A stretch of DNA of 64,000 bases from Candidatus Schekmanbacteria bacterium (GTDB taxonomy: Bacteria; CSSED10-310; JACPHN01), in the NCBI GenBank assembly GCA_016188575.1, contig JACPHN010000126.1, positions 1 through 64,000 on the forward strand, in the 5' to 3' direction. Every line of letters begins with the position of its first letter. Position 1 is the stretch's first letter. A model generated the notes under the pieces. The model searched no databases, was not told the origin of the DNA, and saw only the letters and a list, made by a program, of their open reading frames with translations. The position numbers were made by a program, and so were the translations under genes. This document shows positions 44,590-53,778 of this stretch, piece by piece.

Positions 44590-45690
44590 CTAATTCCCCT
44601 GGGAAGCGCCGAGCATGCTCATGGCTTGATCAATGTCCAGCAAGTTGATGCCACCCGCCCCACCAACGGGCAAGATGATTGCGTCGACGCCATCGAGCAC
44701 GTCGCTCATCTCGAGCGAAACCGCGTTATCGGCGCCGGCGACCTCCATCGCGGCCCGTCTCTTGCTCACCTTGGCCGAGCTCGCGCGCGCGAAGACAAGC
44801 TTGCCGTCGGCCTCATGGATGCGTTGCTGCCGCTCGGCCTCAACGAGCCGCGTGCTCGCGTAGGCGTCGCCGTCCGCTTCGATCTTGGCCGCCGCGTCCT
44901 TCCCTTCGCCGATCAGCTTGTTCAGTTGCTCCTTGAGGGCCTCCAGCCGTGCCGTCGCGGCGGTTGTCTTGACTCGCTGCTGGTTCAAGACCTTTTCTTC
45001 GATCGCATTCTCGATCGATTCGTCGTACCGAAACGCCCTCAGCAGGAGGCTGTGCACCACGATTCCCTTCTCGTCCTTCGCGAACACAGCGTTCATGTGC
45101 GCGACAGCATCCTGGAGAAGTTGCCGGCGCCGGAGAGGATCCCGATAAAAGCCTTCGGAGCTCAAGTTGCCGAGAAACCTCCTGACGGCCTCCTGAGCGG
45201 CGTCCGCGACTGTGCCCAAGTACTTGTAAGCGCCCGGTCCCGGAGCCTTGCTGTTTTCGTAGAGATAGCCGACCTTGCCGAGAAGCTGGTACGGATCCTT
45301 GATCTCGTACAGAAGGCTGAGGTCGATGCGGGCCGGATTCTCGCCGGCCAGCTTGATTTCCATCTGCGGCATGAACTGAATACGCACGGTGGCGTCGCCG
45401 GGGCTGCCCGTAAATTCCATGAGCTGCACACCCCGGGGAAAAACGTCGAAACGCTGAAAGTAGGGCAGCACAAAGTGCAGCCCGGTCCCGTAGGGGTGCG
45501 GCAGAGCACCACTGGTAGCGGAGGAAATTTTGATGCCCCACCACCCCGGTTCTACATAGAAGGTACAGAATTTGAGGACCAAAACTGCGAGAATGGCGAG
45601 GACGGTTACCAATCCGATCAGCTTCCGCAGGATACCGCCCCGGCGATGCGGGCGGTCTTCAGGTCCAGCTTGCTCGAGATCCTTTGCCAT
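44590..45690 (-). CDS. SPFH/band 7 membrane protein
   Basis: A 366-residue protein with one N-terminal membrane helix (about 22-42), an SPFH domain (YVEPGWWGIKI to about 200), and a coiled coil (about 230-320). The tail VGGAGGINLLDIDQAM parallels that of its neighbour (IGGGGMDLRTTDVNKLL), suggesting paired paralogues. It probably builds a membrane scaffold with the next gene product. It follows the DUF4388 gene by 15 bases. Confidence 0.87.
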   Translation of the reverse strand: MAKDLEQAGPEDRPHRRGGILRKLIGLVTVLAILAVLVLKFCTFYVEPGWWGIKISSATSGALPHPYGTGLHFVLPYFQRFDVFPRGVQLMEFTGSPGDATVRIQFMPQMEIKLAGENPARIDLSLLYEIKDPYQLLGKVGYLYENSKAPGPGAYKYLGTVADAAQEAVRRFLGNLSSEGFYRDPLRRRQLLQDAVAHMNAVFAKDEKGIVVHSLLLRAFRYDESIENAIEEKVLNQQRVKTTAATARLEALKEQLNKLIGEGKDAAAKIEADGDAYASTRLVEAERQQRIHEADGKLVFARASSAKVSKRRAAMEVAGADNAVSLEMSDVLDGVDAIILPVGGAGGINLLDIDQAMSMLGASQGN

Positions 45691-45705
45691 TTCTTTCCTC
45701 GATGG

Positions 45706-47040
45706 TTAGTTCGTCGTCGAGACGCCAAAGAACGGGGGAAAGAACACCATGGTGCCACTCCCGTCGGCATTTGTGAATGAGACGCTGAGGTCGTCCGGAG
45801 TTTCCAGTCGCTTGTCTTCGCCGGCGCTGGTGAGCATGTACCCGTCGGGCAAACGGCCGTAGCGGACTGCGCCTCCCCAGGCATCGAGCAGGTCGCCGGG
45901 GCGAAGATATGCCTGTGCGATAAGAGTTTCAAGATCGGACGGCCAGTCGCCCTGGTTCAGACGATACAGCCGCAGCGCCATTTGCAGGTGGTCGAGCTGC
46001 AGCTTCGAGGAGGCGATGAGCGCCCCTCGCGGCCGCATTACCCCCAGGGGGTCCGGGGTGCCGGTGAGATCCCGCAGCCCGGTAATGATCAACGCCAGGA
46101 GGGCGACCGCGACAACGACCCCTGCCGCGACTCCAAATACGGGCGAGCTTTCCCCGCGAGTCTCCATGCTGCGCAGGATCCGCACGTCCGGCTCGACCTT
46201 GCGCTCCGTGACTTTCTGGATCAGTCCTTTGTCCAGCAGGCCGGCGAGTGCCTTGTAGGTGTCAAACTCAGGTTGCCTGGCGCGATCGACGATCTGTTGG
46301 GCCGTCAGTGAGCCATCGATCACGACCAGCGCGATCTCTTCTTCGCGCCCGAGGCGGACTTCGCGCATGCTCTGGGCATTGGCGTCATCGAGGGCGGCGC
46401 CGCCCATTTCCAAGGGGAGATCGTCGTTTTGTTGCTCCTCTTCTTGGCTTTCCTCGAAGAGCAGCTCGTTGCCACGGCTATCCAAAACCCTCATGTCTCC
46501 CCACGTGACACGCCGAAGCACAATGGATGGAGACGGCACGCGCTGCTGGATCAGCGGCCACTCATCCATCATGCGTGCTGCTTCCAGAAGAAGCGTTTCG
46601 GAGTTCAGCGGAGAAATGTTGTCTTTATCATACTGAACCGTTTGCTCCGGATGAAAGTGATAATATCCTTCCTTCCAGCGAAACAGACGATACACAATCT
46701 GCTGAATCTGCTCCCGCAATGCACTGCGCAGCTCGTTCTGCGTTATGTACCCCTTCTTGATCAGAACGTAGCCGAGCCGTTGCAGCGTTTCCCGCTGCGT
46801 GGTGAGGGCGTCCTCGAGCTGCGCCTCGGTGACGCTCTTGCGGTTGACAAGCACCGTCCCCAGGCGATCTTCCAGGCGCCGCTCCACGCTTTCGGCAGCG
46901 ACGAGCTGGCCATCGACGAAGGTAACGGTAACCGTGTCCTCCTTGGCTTGAAGTGTCAGAATACCTGTCTTTCGCTGCAATCCGATGAGCTGAAAGATTT
47001 CGGCCAATCCGAAATCCTGTAGCGTTCCTTCAAGAGCCAT
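45706..47040 (-). CDS. DUF4388 protein with pilin-like C-terminus
   Basis: A 444-residue mosaic. Residues 1-60 are a DUF4388 (PATAN) domain (GTLQDFGLAEIFQLIGLQRKT); about 60-150 resemble the N-terminal domain of type II/IV secretion ATPases (LGYVLIKKGYI). One membrane helix lies near 315-335. The tail (QGDWPSDLETL to DAWGGAVRYGR) looks like the pseudopilin GspG C-terminus. It may link signalling to an envelope machine. ATG 47040 shares one base with the TAA of the gene upstream. Confidence 0.83.
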   Translation of the reverse strand: MALEGTLQDFGLAEIFQLIGLQRKTGILTLQAKEDTVTVTFVDGQLVAAESVERRLEDRLGTVLVNRKSVTEAQLEDALTTQRETLQRLGYVLIKKGYITQNELRSALREQIQQIVYRLFRWKEGYYHFHPEQTVQYDKDNISPLNSETLLLEAARMMDEWPLIQQRVPSPSIVLRRVTWGDMRVLDSRGNELLFEESQEEEQQNDDLPLEMGGAALDDANAQSMREVRLGREEEIALVVIDGSLTAQQIVDRARQPEFDTYKALAGLLDKGLIQKVTERKVEPDVRILRSMETRGESSPVFGVAAGVVVAVALLALIITGLRDLTGTPDPLGVMRPRGALIASSKLQLDHLQMALRLYRLNQGDWPSDLETLIAQAYLRPGDLLDAWGGAVRYGRLPDGYMLTSAGEDKRLETPDDLSVSFTNADGSGTMVFFPPFFGVSTTN

Positions 47041-49082
47041 TATCGATTCCCCCTGAAGGTGGCGAGCTGCACGACCACGTAATAGAGAGCGGCGGCGGTG
47101 CCGCCGATCGTCGGCCACACCGGCTCTTGCACGCCGAGGGCGGCATAGGGCGCGTGCGGCATGTGCCCGTGACCGAACGCGGCGACGAGAATGAGTGCCC
47201 AGAAGAACACGATGGCCGTGCCGCTCAGGGAGTGGCCGCGCAAGATGCGGCTGGCGCCCGGCAGGACCAGTGACGCCAGGCGGCACAGCCAGCTCAGCCG
47301 CGTTTCGAAAAGCTCGATTTCCTTCAACTTTGCGGCCCGCGCCTCGGGTTCGATGCCCTCCCGCTTGACAAAGAGCTGCATGCAGTGGGAGCAGTAGCGT
47401 TCGCTTTCGGCGACCCGCTGGCAGCGCGGGCAGGTGGAGCGGCCGCACATCAGGCATTGGCGCGCATGGCCGAATCGCTTGCGGAGGCTCGCGAGAACCC
47501 AGATGCCGGCCAGCGCGGCGATCACGACAATCGGTGTCGCGCGCTGGCTCGCCCCCCAGGCGCCGACGTTCCAGAGCTCGAGATTGGGGACGAAGAAATC
47601 GCCGGCCGCTGTGGCGGTGCCCGCCTCAGCGCTTCCCGAAACCGACCCGGTCCACGCCTCGTGCACCGCACGCCACCACAGATCCCCCGGCGCCAGCTCG
47701 GCGTCAATTACGCTCTTGCTGGCGCTCTGGGCACCACCATCCTGGGCGGCGAAGCGCCGGATGGCGTACTTGTCGATCGCCGTCGCGATTTCCAGGATCT
47801 CCTTGGCCTTGGCGAAGTCGAAGCGCTTGAGGTAGACTTTCGTGAGGTTGTAGTTGGCCAGGACCGAGCTCGAATTGAGCTCGAGAGCGCTCTTGTAGGC
47901 CCGCTCCGCGTTCGCGTCGTCGTTCAGCGCGAAGTAAACGTTGCCGAGATTGACGAAGACGCGCTCGTCAGATGGCATTTGCTGCGTAAGCTGTTGCCAG
48001 TGTCCAAGCGCTTCCTGGAATCTCCCGGCCTTCTTGGCAGACAGCGCCAGAACGAAGCGGACGAGGGTGTCGTCGGGGTTCTTTTCGACGATCTCGGACA
48101 GCACCTTGATGGTATGAGGGTGGTAGCCGCCGTGGTACGTGGCGACGAGCGCCTGCAGCGGACGCGACGAATAGCTCGCCAGGAACATGTTCGCCACGCG
48201 CAGAACGGGGTAGGAAAAGAGCAGCAGCGCCAGCGCGAGGATGACCACGACTCGCTCGTTCTTTTCGACGTACACCCACGCCAAGGCTACCCAGATCAGG
48301 AGCGCTCCGAGCACGCCGAACGGAAGAAAAATGGGGAGCGCGATCAGCAGCCACCCGAGCTGATTGCGGATGATTTCCGGTACGGCGGTCGGAAGCAGCT
48401 CGGAGATGTCGTGGCGGACAAGCGCGTTGTATTTGAGCATGAGAAAGATAGTGACGCCGGACAAGGTGAGGAAAAGGGCCAGGATCACGGCCAGGTAGGC
48501 GCGGCCAAGAAGCGTAAAACCCCGCCAGAAATTCGCGGCCGAAGCAATCAGTCCATGGACCGCGGTGAGCAGTGCGGAAGGTGTCGAAAAGACGCTCTGC
48601 GAGAGCATTGCTCTTGCCTGGCCGTAGTAAGCATCCGCGAAGCTCGCGTCAAGCTCCAGTGCGAGGTCGAAGAGGTACTTTGCCTGCATCAGGTGTTTGT
48701 TGGCGAGCTCATGAAATCCTTCTCGCGTGAGCTCGGCGGCGAAGATTTGAAGCTGCTCGATGCCGAGGTCCCGGCGAGCGGCGACCAGGTTGCGCTCGAT
48801 CCGGACGAGCTCGGCGCGGTTATCGGGGGCCTTGGCAATCACACCGGCGCGCTCGGACCACAGCGCGAAAATGTCTTCCAATCCATCGACACTGATGCGG
48901 GGGGGGGAGGCCGCGGCAGGCGGCTCTGCGCCAGGGTTTTCGGCGACCGCACCATCCTCGCCCACTGCCGTGCCCGTGCCTGCCGTCATCAAGGCAAGGA
49001 GAGCGACAACGGCAAGCACCCTGTGGGCACTAGCTAGCAGGGGGCGGGGCTCGAATCGAGACGGCTTACAGGCGACCGACAT
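47040..49082 (-). CDS. TPR membrane protein with zinc ribbon
   Basis: A 680-residue protein. Signal or anchor at 18-38; TPR-like helices near 90-165; three membrane helices (about 185-290); TPR repeats (about 340-430); a membrane helix; then a treble zinc motif CLMCGRSTCPRCQ ... CSHC near 575-600; and two to three more helices at the end. It is first in the operon with the DUF4388 and SPFH proteins, so it may be the sensing or assembly part. No enzyme motif is seen. Confidence 0.8.
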   Translation of the reverse strand: MSVACKPSRFEPRPLLASAHRVLAVVALLALMTAGTGTAVGEDGAVAENPGAEPPAAASPPRISVDGLEDIFALWSERAGVIAKAPDNRAELVRIERNLVAARRDLGIEQLQIFAAELTREGFHELANKHLMQAKYLFDLALELDASFADAYYGQARAMLSQSVFSTPSALLTAVHGLIASAANFWRGFTLLGRAYLAVILALFLTLSGVTIFLMLKYNALVRHDISELLPTAVPEIIRNQLGWLLIALPIFLPFGVLGALLIWVALAWVYVEKNERVVVILALALLLFSYPVLRVANMFLASYSSRPLQALVATYHGGYHPHTIKVLSEIVEKNPDDTLVRFVLALSAKKAGRFQEALGHWQQLTQQMPSDERVFVNLGNVYFALNDDANAERAYKSALELNSSSVLANYNLTKVYLKRFDFAKAKEILEIATAIDKYAIRRFAAQDGGAQSASKSVIDAELAPGDLWWRAVHEAWTGSVSGSAEAGTATAAGDFFVPNLELWNVGAWGASQRATPIVVIAALAGIWVLASLRKRFGHARQCLMCGRSTCPRCQRVAESERYCSHCMQLFVKREGIEPEARAAKLKEIELFETRLSWLCRLASLVLPGASRILRGHSLSGTAIVFFWALILVAAFGHGHMPHAPYAALGVQEPVWPTIGGTAAALYYVVVQLATFRGNR

Positions 49083-49306
49083 GAGGTTGCTCCGTAGTGT
49101 TGGAACGCCGGAGTTTGGAGCAGACTTGGTCTGCCACAATGGATGTTCCTATCTAACACAGCCAGGCGTGTACTTCAACTCGCACGCCGCCGGCGCGGCT
49201 TGCACGGCGTAGCGAGAGCAAGTACCGTAGCGGTTCACGCCGGCGATGGGAGAGGTCTGGTCCAACGCGGCTGAGTCGGTTTACCTGCGCACAAGTGGAG
49301 AGAAAA

Positions 49307-50428
49307 ATGATAGTCGGCACCCCCACGGAGATCAAGGACCACGAGTTCCGGGTCGGCATGGTTCCCGCCATAGCCGACGCACTCGTTCGCGGCGGCCATA
49401 CCGTCCTGCTACAAAAGGGTGCGGGCCTGGGCAGCGGCATTCCCGATGAGGAGTATGTGGCCGCCGGAGCGCAGATCGTCGAAACCCCAGAGGAGATTTG
49501 GGAGCGCTCCGAGATGGTCATCAAGGTCAAGGAGCCCATTCGGGAGGAATACGCGCGGCTTCGCTCCAACCAGATTCTGTTTACGTTTCTGCATCTGGCG
49601 GCCGAGCCCGAGCTCACTCGGGTCCTACTTGAACGCAAAGTCCTTGCCGTCGCGTACGAGACGATCGAGCTCCCCGGCGGCAGTTTGCCGATCCTGGTTC
49701 CGATGAGCGAAGTCGCCGGGCGGATGTCGATCCAGGTGGGTGCGCGCTTGCTCGAGCGCATCCACGGCGGCCGCGGCGTCTTGCTGTCGGGGCTTCCCGG
49801 TGTGCCGCCGGCGGACGTCGTCATTTTCGGCGCCGGAATCGCCGGGATCAACGCGGCGCGCATTGCGTATGGCATGGGCGCGCGCGTTACCGTGCTCGAT
49901 ATTGTCCCGGAGAAGCTGCGCACGGTCTCGGCGCTATTCCAGGGGCAGGTGACCACGGTGACGAGCACGCCGCACAGTGTAGACGTCCTCTGCCGTCGCG
50001 CCGATCTGCTCATTGGCGCGGTGCTGGTCGCCGGGAGAAGCGCGCCGCGGATTATCACGCGCGAGATGCTCGGCCTGCTGAAGCGGGGGTCGGTCATCGT
50101 CGACATTTCGATCGATCAGGGGGGGTGCGCGGAAACAAGCCGTCCGACCACCCACTCCAACCCCTACTACGAAGTTGACGGCGTTCTCCACTACTGTGTC
50201 ACCAACATACCAGGCGCAGTGCCGCGGACCTCGACCTTTGGCTTGACGAACGAGACGTTCGTGTATGCTGTGGCGATGGCGAACCACGGTATGCCCGCGG
50301 CGATCAGGCAGGTGACGGCGCTGGCGTCCGGGGTCAATACGTTCCGCGGCCACCTCACTCATCGGGGAGTCGCGGAGTCTCTGAACATTCCGTACGTGCC
50401 GCTCGGCGAGATCATCGGCAACGCATAA
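49307..50428 (+). CDS. ald: Alanine dehydrogenase
   Basis: A 373-residue NAD-dependent enzyme. MIVGTPTEIKDHEFRVG at the start, HLAAEPELT, and the NAD loop VIFGAGIAGINAARIAYGMGA near 170-190 are family signatures. It converts alanine to pyruvate and ammonia, reversibly. The ATG at 49307 has GGAGAG upstream. Downstream on the same strand lie a lipoate ligase-like gene and tryptophanase, suggesting amino acid use as a carbon and energy source. Confidence 0.95.
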   Translation: MIVGTPTEIKDHEFRVGMVPAIADALVRGGHTVLLQKGAGLGSGIPDEEYVAAGAQIVETPEEIWERSEMVIKVKEPIREEYARLRSNQILFTFLHLAAEPELTRVLLERKVLAVAYETIELPGGSLPILVPMSEVAGRMSIQVGARLLERIHGGRGVLLSGLPGVPPADVVIFGAGIAGINAARIAYGMGARVTVLDIVPEKLRTVSALFQGQVTTVTSTPHSVDVLCRRADLLIGAVLVAGRSAPRIITREMLGLLKRGSVIVDISIDQGGCAETSRPTTHSNPYYEVDGVLHYCVTNIPGAVPRTSTFGLTNETFVYAVAMANHGMPAAIRQVTALASGVNTFRGHLTHRGVAESLNIPYVPLGEIIGNA

Positions 50429-50445
50429 CCCGTCAGGGCCGTCTG

Positions 50446-51240
50446 GTGGACATCTGGGATCTCGACATGCCAGCGGCCCCGCGCGCCGCGGCCATCGAGA
50501 TGTGTCTCGATGAGCTGCTGTTGCGCCGCTTTACCGCAGCGGAAGGCGCCCTCCCGCCGCGGCCGCTGCTGCGGATCTACCGCATTCGGCCGGCGGCCAT
50601 CACCGTGGGCCGCACACAGCGGCCTGGCGAGGGGTACCATGCGGCGGTCTGCTACGCCCGCCGCGTGGCCGCCGTCCGCAGGCCGACCGGCGGCGGCACC
50701 GTCTTGCACGGCACCGACATCACGATCTCGCTACTGGTGCCGCGCCATCACGCGCTGGCCCGCTCCCGGCCGCGCGAAGCCTATGCAGAAATCACCGGGG
50801 TTATTGCCCAGGCGTTACAAGCCGTCGGCGTGGCCTCGGTGTTCGGCTCAGCGCTGCGCGACCAGGAGGTCGCGCGCGGGCAACCCGCACCGCCGCGCAA
50901 GGCGACTGCTTGTTTTTCGCTTATGGAAGATCACGAAATCCAGGTCGATGGCCACAAGCGAGTGGGGGTCGCAATGCGCCAGTCCCGGCGGGCGAGGCTC
51001 TTCCAGGGTTCCGTGTTGCTCGCATCACCGCCGGCCGACCTGCGCATCTGCATGCCCGATGCCCCCCCCGCAGGCCTGCGTCCATTGCCCGAGTCCGAGC
51101 TGCTAAGAACGCTCCCGCTGTGCTTCGCCGCCGCCTTCGACCTCACCTTTACTCTGGTCCAGACGCTTTCCCATCCCAAGAAGCCAACCTCCGCGGCCGC
51201 CAGGGTGCTCCGCCATGTTCATTCCCAAGACCATTATTGA
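50446..51240 (+). CDS. Lipoate-protein ligase family protein
   Basis: A 264-residue BPL/LplA-type protein. VRRPTGGGTVLHGTDITISL is the conserved R-R-x-T-G-G-G-x-V-x-H motif, and GHKRVGVAMRQSRR-x-x-L-F-Q-G-S-V corresponds to the lysine-containing lipoyl-AMP loop. It would attach lipoate or octanoate to dehydrogenase subunits. GTG 50446 is 17 bases after the ald stop. Its 3' end overlaps tnaA by 26 bases. Confidence 0.85.
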   Translation: MDIWDLDMPAAPRAAAIEMCLDELLLRRFTAAEGALPPRPLLRIYRIRPAAITVGRTQRPGEGYHAAVCYARRVAAVRRPTGGGTVLHGTDITISLLVPRHHALARSRPREAYAEITGVIAQALQAVGVASVFGSALRDQEVARGQPAPPRKATACFSLMEDHEIQVDGHKRVGVAMRQSRRARLFQGSVLLASPPADLRICMPDAPPAGLRPLPESELLRTLPLCFAAAFDLTFTLVQTLSHPKKPTSAAARVLRHVHSQDHY

Positions 51241-52600
51241 GCCCTTTCGCATCAAGTCCGTCGAACCGATTCGCATGACCGACGTCGCTACTCGGGAGGG
51301 CGTTTTGGCCCGCGCCTGGTACAACGTATTCCAGATCAGGGCTCAGGACGTTCTCATCGACCTGCTCACGGACAGCGGTACCAGCGCGATGAGCTCGGAG
51401 CAGTGGGCGGGGGTGATGCGCGGCGACGAGTCGTACGCGGGCGCTGCAAGCTACTATCGCTTCCGGGACGTGGTCGAAGCGCTGACCGGGTTTCGCCACA
51501 TCATTCCGACGCACCAGGGTCGCGCCGCCGAGAAGATTCTGTTCTCCATCGTCGCGGGTCCCGGAAAGGTCGTCGCGGGCAATACCCATTTCGATACGAC
51601 GCGCGCCAACATCGAGTTTACGGGAGCCGAGGCTGTCGATCTGGTGATTGACGAAGGCCGAGACCCCCGCAGCAGTCATCCGTTCAAGGGCAACCTCGAT
51701 CCCGCCAAGCTCGTGGCGCTCATCAACCGCGTTGGCGCCCGAAGTATCCCGCTCTGCATCGTCACGATCACCAACAATTCCGGCGGGGGCCAGCCGGTGT
51801 CCCTCGCGAACGTGCGCGAGGTGCGGGAGATTTGCAAAAAACACGGCATTCTCTTTTTTCTGGACGCCTGTCGCTTCGCCGAGAATGCGTATCTGGTCAA
51901 GTGCCGCGAGCCCGGCCTGGCTAGTCGCACGGTCGAGCAAATCGCGCAGGAAATGTTCTCGCTTGCCGACGGCGCCACTTTCAGCGCCAAGAAAGACGGT
52001 CTGGCAAACATCGGCGGCTTCCTGGCGGTCAACGACGACGCCATGGCGGCACAGGCGCGTAATCTGCTGATTCTGACGGAAGGCTTCCCGACGTACGGCG
52101 GGATGGCGGGCCGGGACCTCGACGCCATCGCGATCGGGCTACGCGAGGTGCTCGACGAAGACTATCTGCGCTATCGGATCCGCTCCGTCGCCTACCTCGG
52201 GGAGGGGATCGCAGCGGCCGGCGTGCCGATCGTGACGCCACCCGGGGGGCATGCGGTCTACATCGACTGCCGGGCGATGTTGCCGCACATTCCGCCGGCC
52301 AGTCTGCCTGGGCAGGCGTTGGTTTGTGAGCTGTACCGTTTTGGCGGCATACGCGGCGTCGAGATCGGGACCCTGATGTTCGGCCGCCGGGACCCGGCCA
52401 GCGGAGAGGAGACCGTCGGAGCTCAGGATCTGGTGCGGCTCGCCATCCCGCGGCGCGTGTATACCCAGAGTCACATCGACTATTGCATCGAGATCATCGC
52501 CGAGGTCAACCGCAACAAGGATGGGTTGCGGGGCCTGCGCATTGTCGAGCAGCCGCCATTCCTGCGGCACTTCACTGCCAAGCTGGCACCGTTGCCCTAG
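51215..52600 (+). CDS. tnaA: Tryptophanase
   Basis: A 461-residue PLP lyase. EPFRIKSVEP at the start, LTDSGTSAMS, THQGRAAE, FAENAYLVK, and SAKKDG with the PLP-binding Lys260 are present. Segments such as LLPHIPPASLPGQALVCELY and the HFTAKL ending are closer to tryptophanase than to tyrosine phenol-lyase, but the two cannot be separated with certainty here. It cleaves tryptophan to indole, pyruvate and ammonia. Indole can serve as a signal. No tnaC-like leader is visible, as the gene overlaps its upstream neighbour. Confidence 0.88.
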   Translation: MFIPKTIIEPFRIKSVEPIRMTDVATREGVLARAWYNVFQIRAQDVLIDLLTDSGTSAMSSEQWAGVMRGDESYAGAASYYRFRDVVEALTGFRHIIPTHQGRAAEKILFSIVAGPGKVVAGNTHFDTTRANIEFTGAEAVDLVIDEGRDPRSSHPFKGNLDPAKLVALINRVGARSIPLCIVTITNNSGGGQPVSLANVREVREICKKHGILFFLDACRFAENAYLVKCREPGLASRTVEQIAQEMFSLADGATFSAKKDGLANIGGFLAVNDDAMAAQARNLLILTEGFPTYGGMAGRDLDAIAIGLREVLDEDYLRYRIRSVAYLGEGIAAAGVPIVTPPGGHAVYIDCRAMLPHIPPASLPGQALVCELYRFGGIRGVEIGTLMFGRRDPASGEETVGAQDLVRLAIPRRVYTQSHIDYCIEIIAEVNRNKDGLRGLRIVEQPPFLRHFTAKLAPLP

Positions 52601-52602
52601 CG

Positions 52603-53727
52603 ATGTGGGCGCGGCCAGCGATGGGCAGGCGGGACGAGGGGGGGGCAACCGGCCGGCGTGCCGCCGGGCCGGCGGCCTTTCCGCTGTCATTCAAGATCGG
52701 CCTGGCAGTAAGTGCGTTGTTCATCTGGATGTTCGCGCGCAACCTCTCTGCCGAGCAAGTCGGCGAAGTCATGCGGCGGGTGTCACCGGGGTGGCTCGCC
52801 GCGGCGCTGGCCGCATACGCTGCGGGTCACGTCTTTCGCGGGCTACGCAGCCGGCTCATTCTGGCGCCGCACGCGCGCGTGTCCTGGCAACGCGGCATGA
52901 ACCTGGTACTGGTCGGATACGCCGCAAACAATGTGTTGCCGCTGCGCGCCGGGGAGCTCGTGCGAGCGGTCCTGCTATCGCGGCTAGAGCCGGTCTCGGT
53001 GGCGACAGGCGTGGGCACGTTGCTGGTCGAGCGCATCCTCGATGGAATGGTGCTCGTGGGGATTCTCATTGCGGCGACCGCGCGCGCAGCAGAGTTGCCG
53101 GCATGGGCGGGGCAAGCCGGGTGGGTAGGAGCCGCCGTCTTCTTCGGTGCGATGGCCGTGATGGTGGTTGCCCATCGCTGGCGGGCGGCGGCGGAGCGCG
53201 CCGCGGCATGGCTCGTCCGGCCGCTTCCGCAGACCTCTGGTGGCGCGCTGCTCCGCTTCGCCATGCGGGTGATCGACGGTGCGGCTTTCCTGTCGCTGAA
53301 TCGGGCGACGCTGGCAGTGGCCGCGCTCAGCATCGCCGTGTGGCTGTGCGAGGGCGGCATGATGGTGTTCGCGCTGCCGATGACCGGCTTGTCGGACCTG
53401 CCCATCGCCGCGGCCTACTTCGCGCTGGCGGTGACCAACCTGGCGATCCTGATGCCGTCAAGCCCGGGGTACGTCGGGACATTTCACTACTTTTGCGCTC
53501 TGTCTTTGACCGCATTTGGCGCACCCGCCGAGGCCGCGGCCCTGTATGCCGTGCTCTCCCACCTGGTGCACTACATACCTGTCACGGTGTATGGGCTGAT
53601 CGCGATCCATCGCTATGGATTCGGCCTGCGCAGCGTCGCATCCGCGGCCCAGGCGCTTGCAGAGCGCGCCGCGCCGCCTCCGGGCGAGGCGCCGTTACCG
53701 CCGACCCAGGACGCAGTCAACAGATAG
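52603..53727 (+). CDS. YbhN/LPG-synthase-like membrane protein (UPF0104)
   Basis: A 374-residue protein with about 7-8 membrane helices. RGLRSRLILAP, the NNVLPLRAGELVRAVLL motif and the MPSSPGYVGTFHYF motif are hallmarks of the flippase-like/LPG synthase transmembrane family. The catalytic soluble domain of MprF is absent, so it is probably a lipid transporter or scramblase-like protein. ATG 52603 is 3 bases after the tnaA stop; ATG 52621 is an alternative. Confidence 0.9.
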   Translation: MWARPAMGRRDEGGATGRRAAGPAAFPLSFKIGLAVSALFIWMFARNLSAEQVGEVMRRVSPGWLAAALAAYAAGHVFRGLRSRLILAPHARVSWQRGMNLVLVGYAANNVLPLRAGELVRAVLLSRLEPVSVATGVGTLLVERILDGMVLVGILIAATARAAELPAWAGQAGWVGAAVFFGAMAVMVVAHRWRAAAERAAAWLVRPLPQTSGGALLRFAMRVIDGAAFLSLNRATLAVAALSIAVWLCEGGMMVFALPMTGLSDLPIAAAYFALAVTNLAILMPSSPGYVGTFHYFCALSLTAFGAPAEAAALYAVLSHLVHYIPVTVYGLIAIHRYGFGLRSVASAAQALAERAAPPPGEAPLPPTQDAVNR

Positions 53728-53778
53728 CCGCTGCATCCGCTCGGCCGCGAAGGCCGCTGGCCTCGATGTCTGGCGCAG

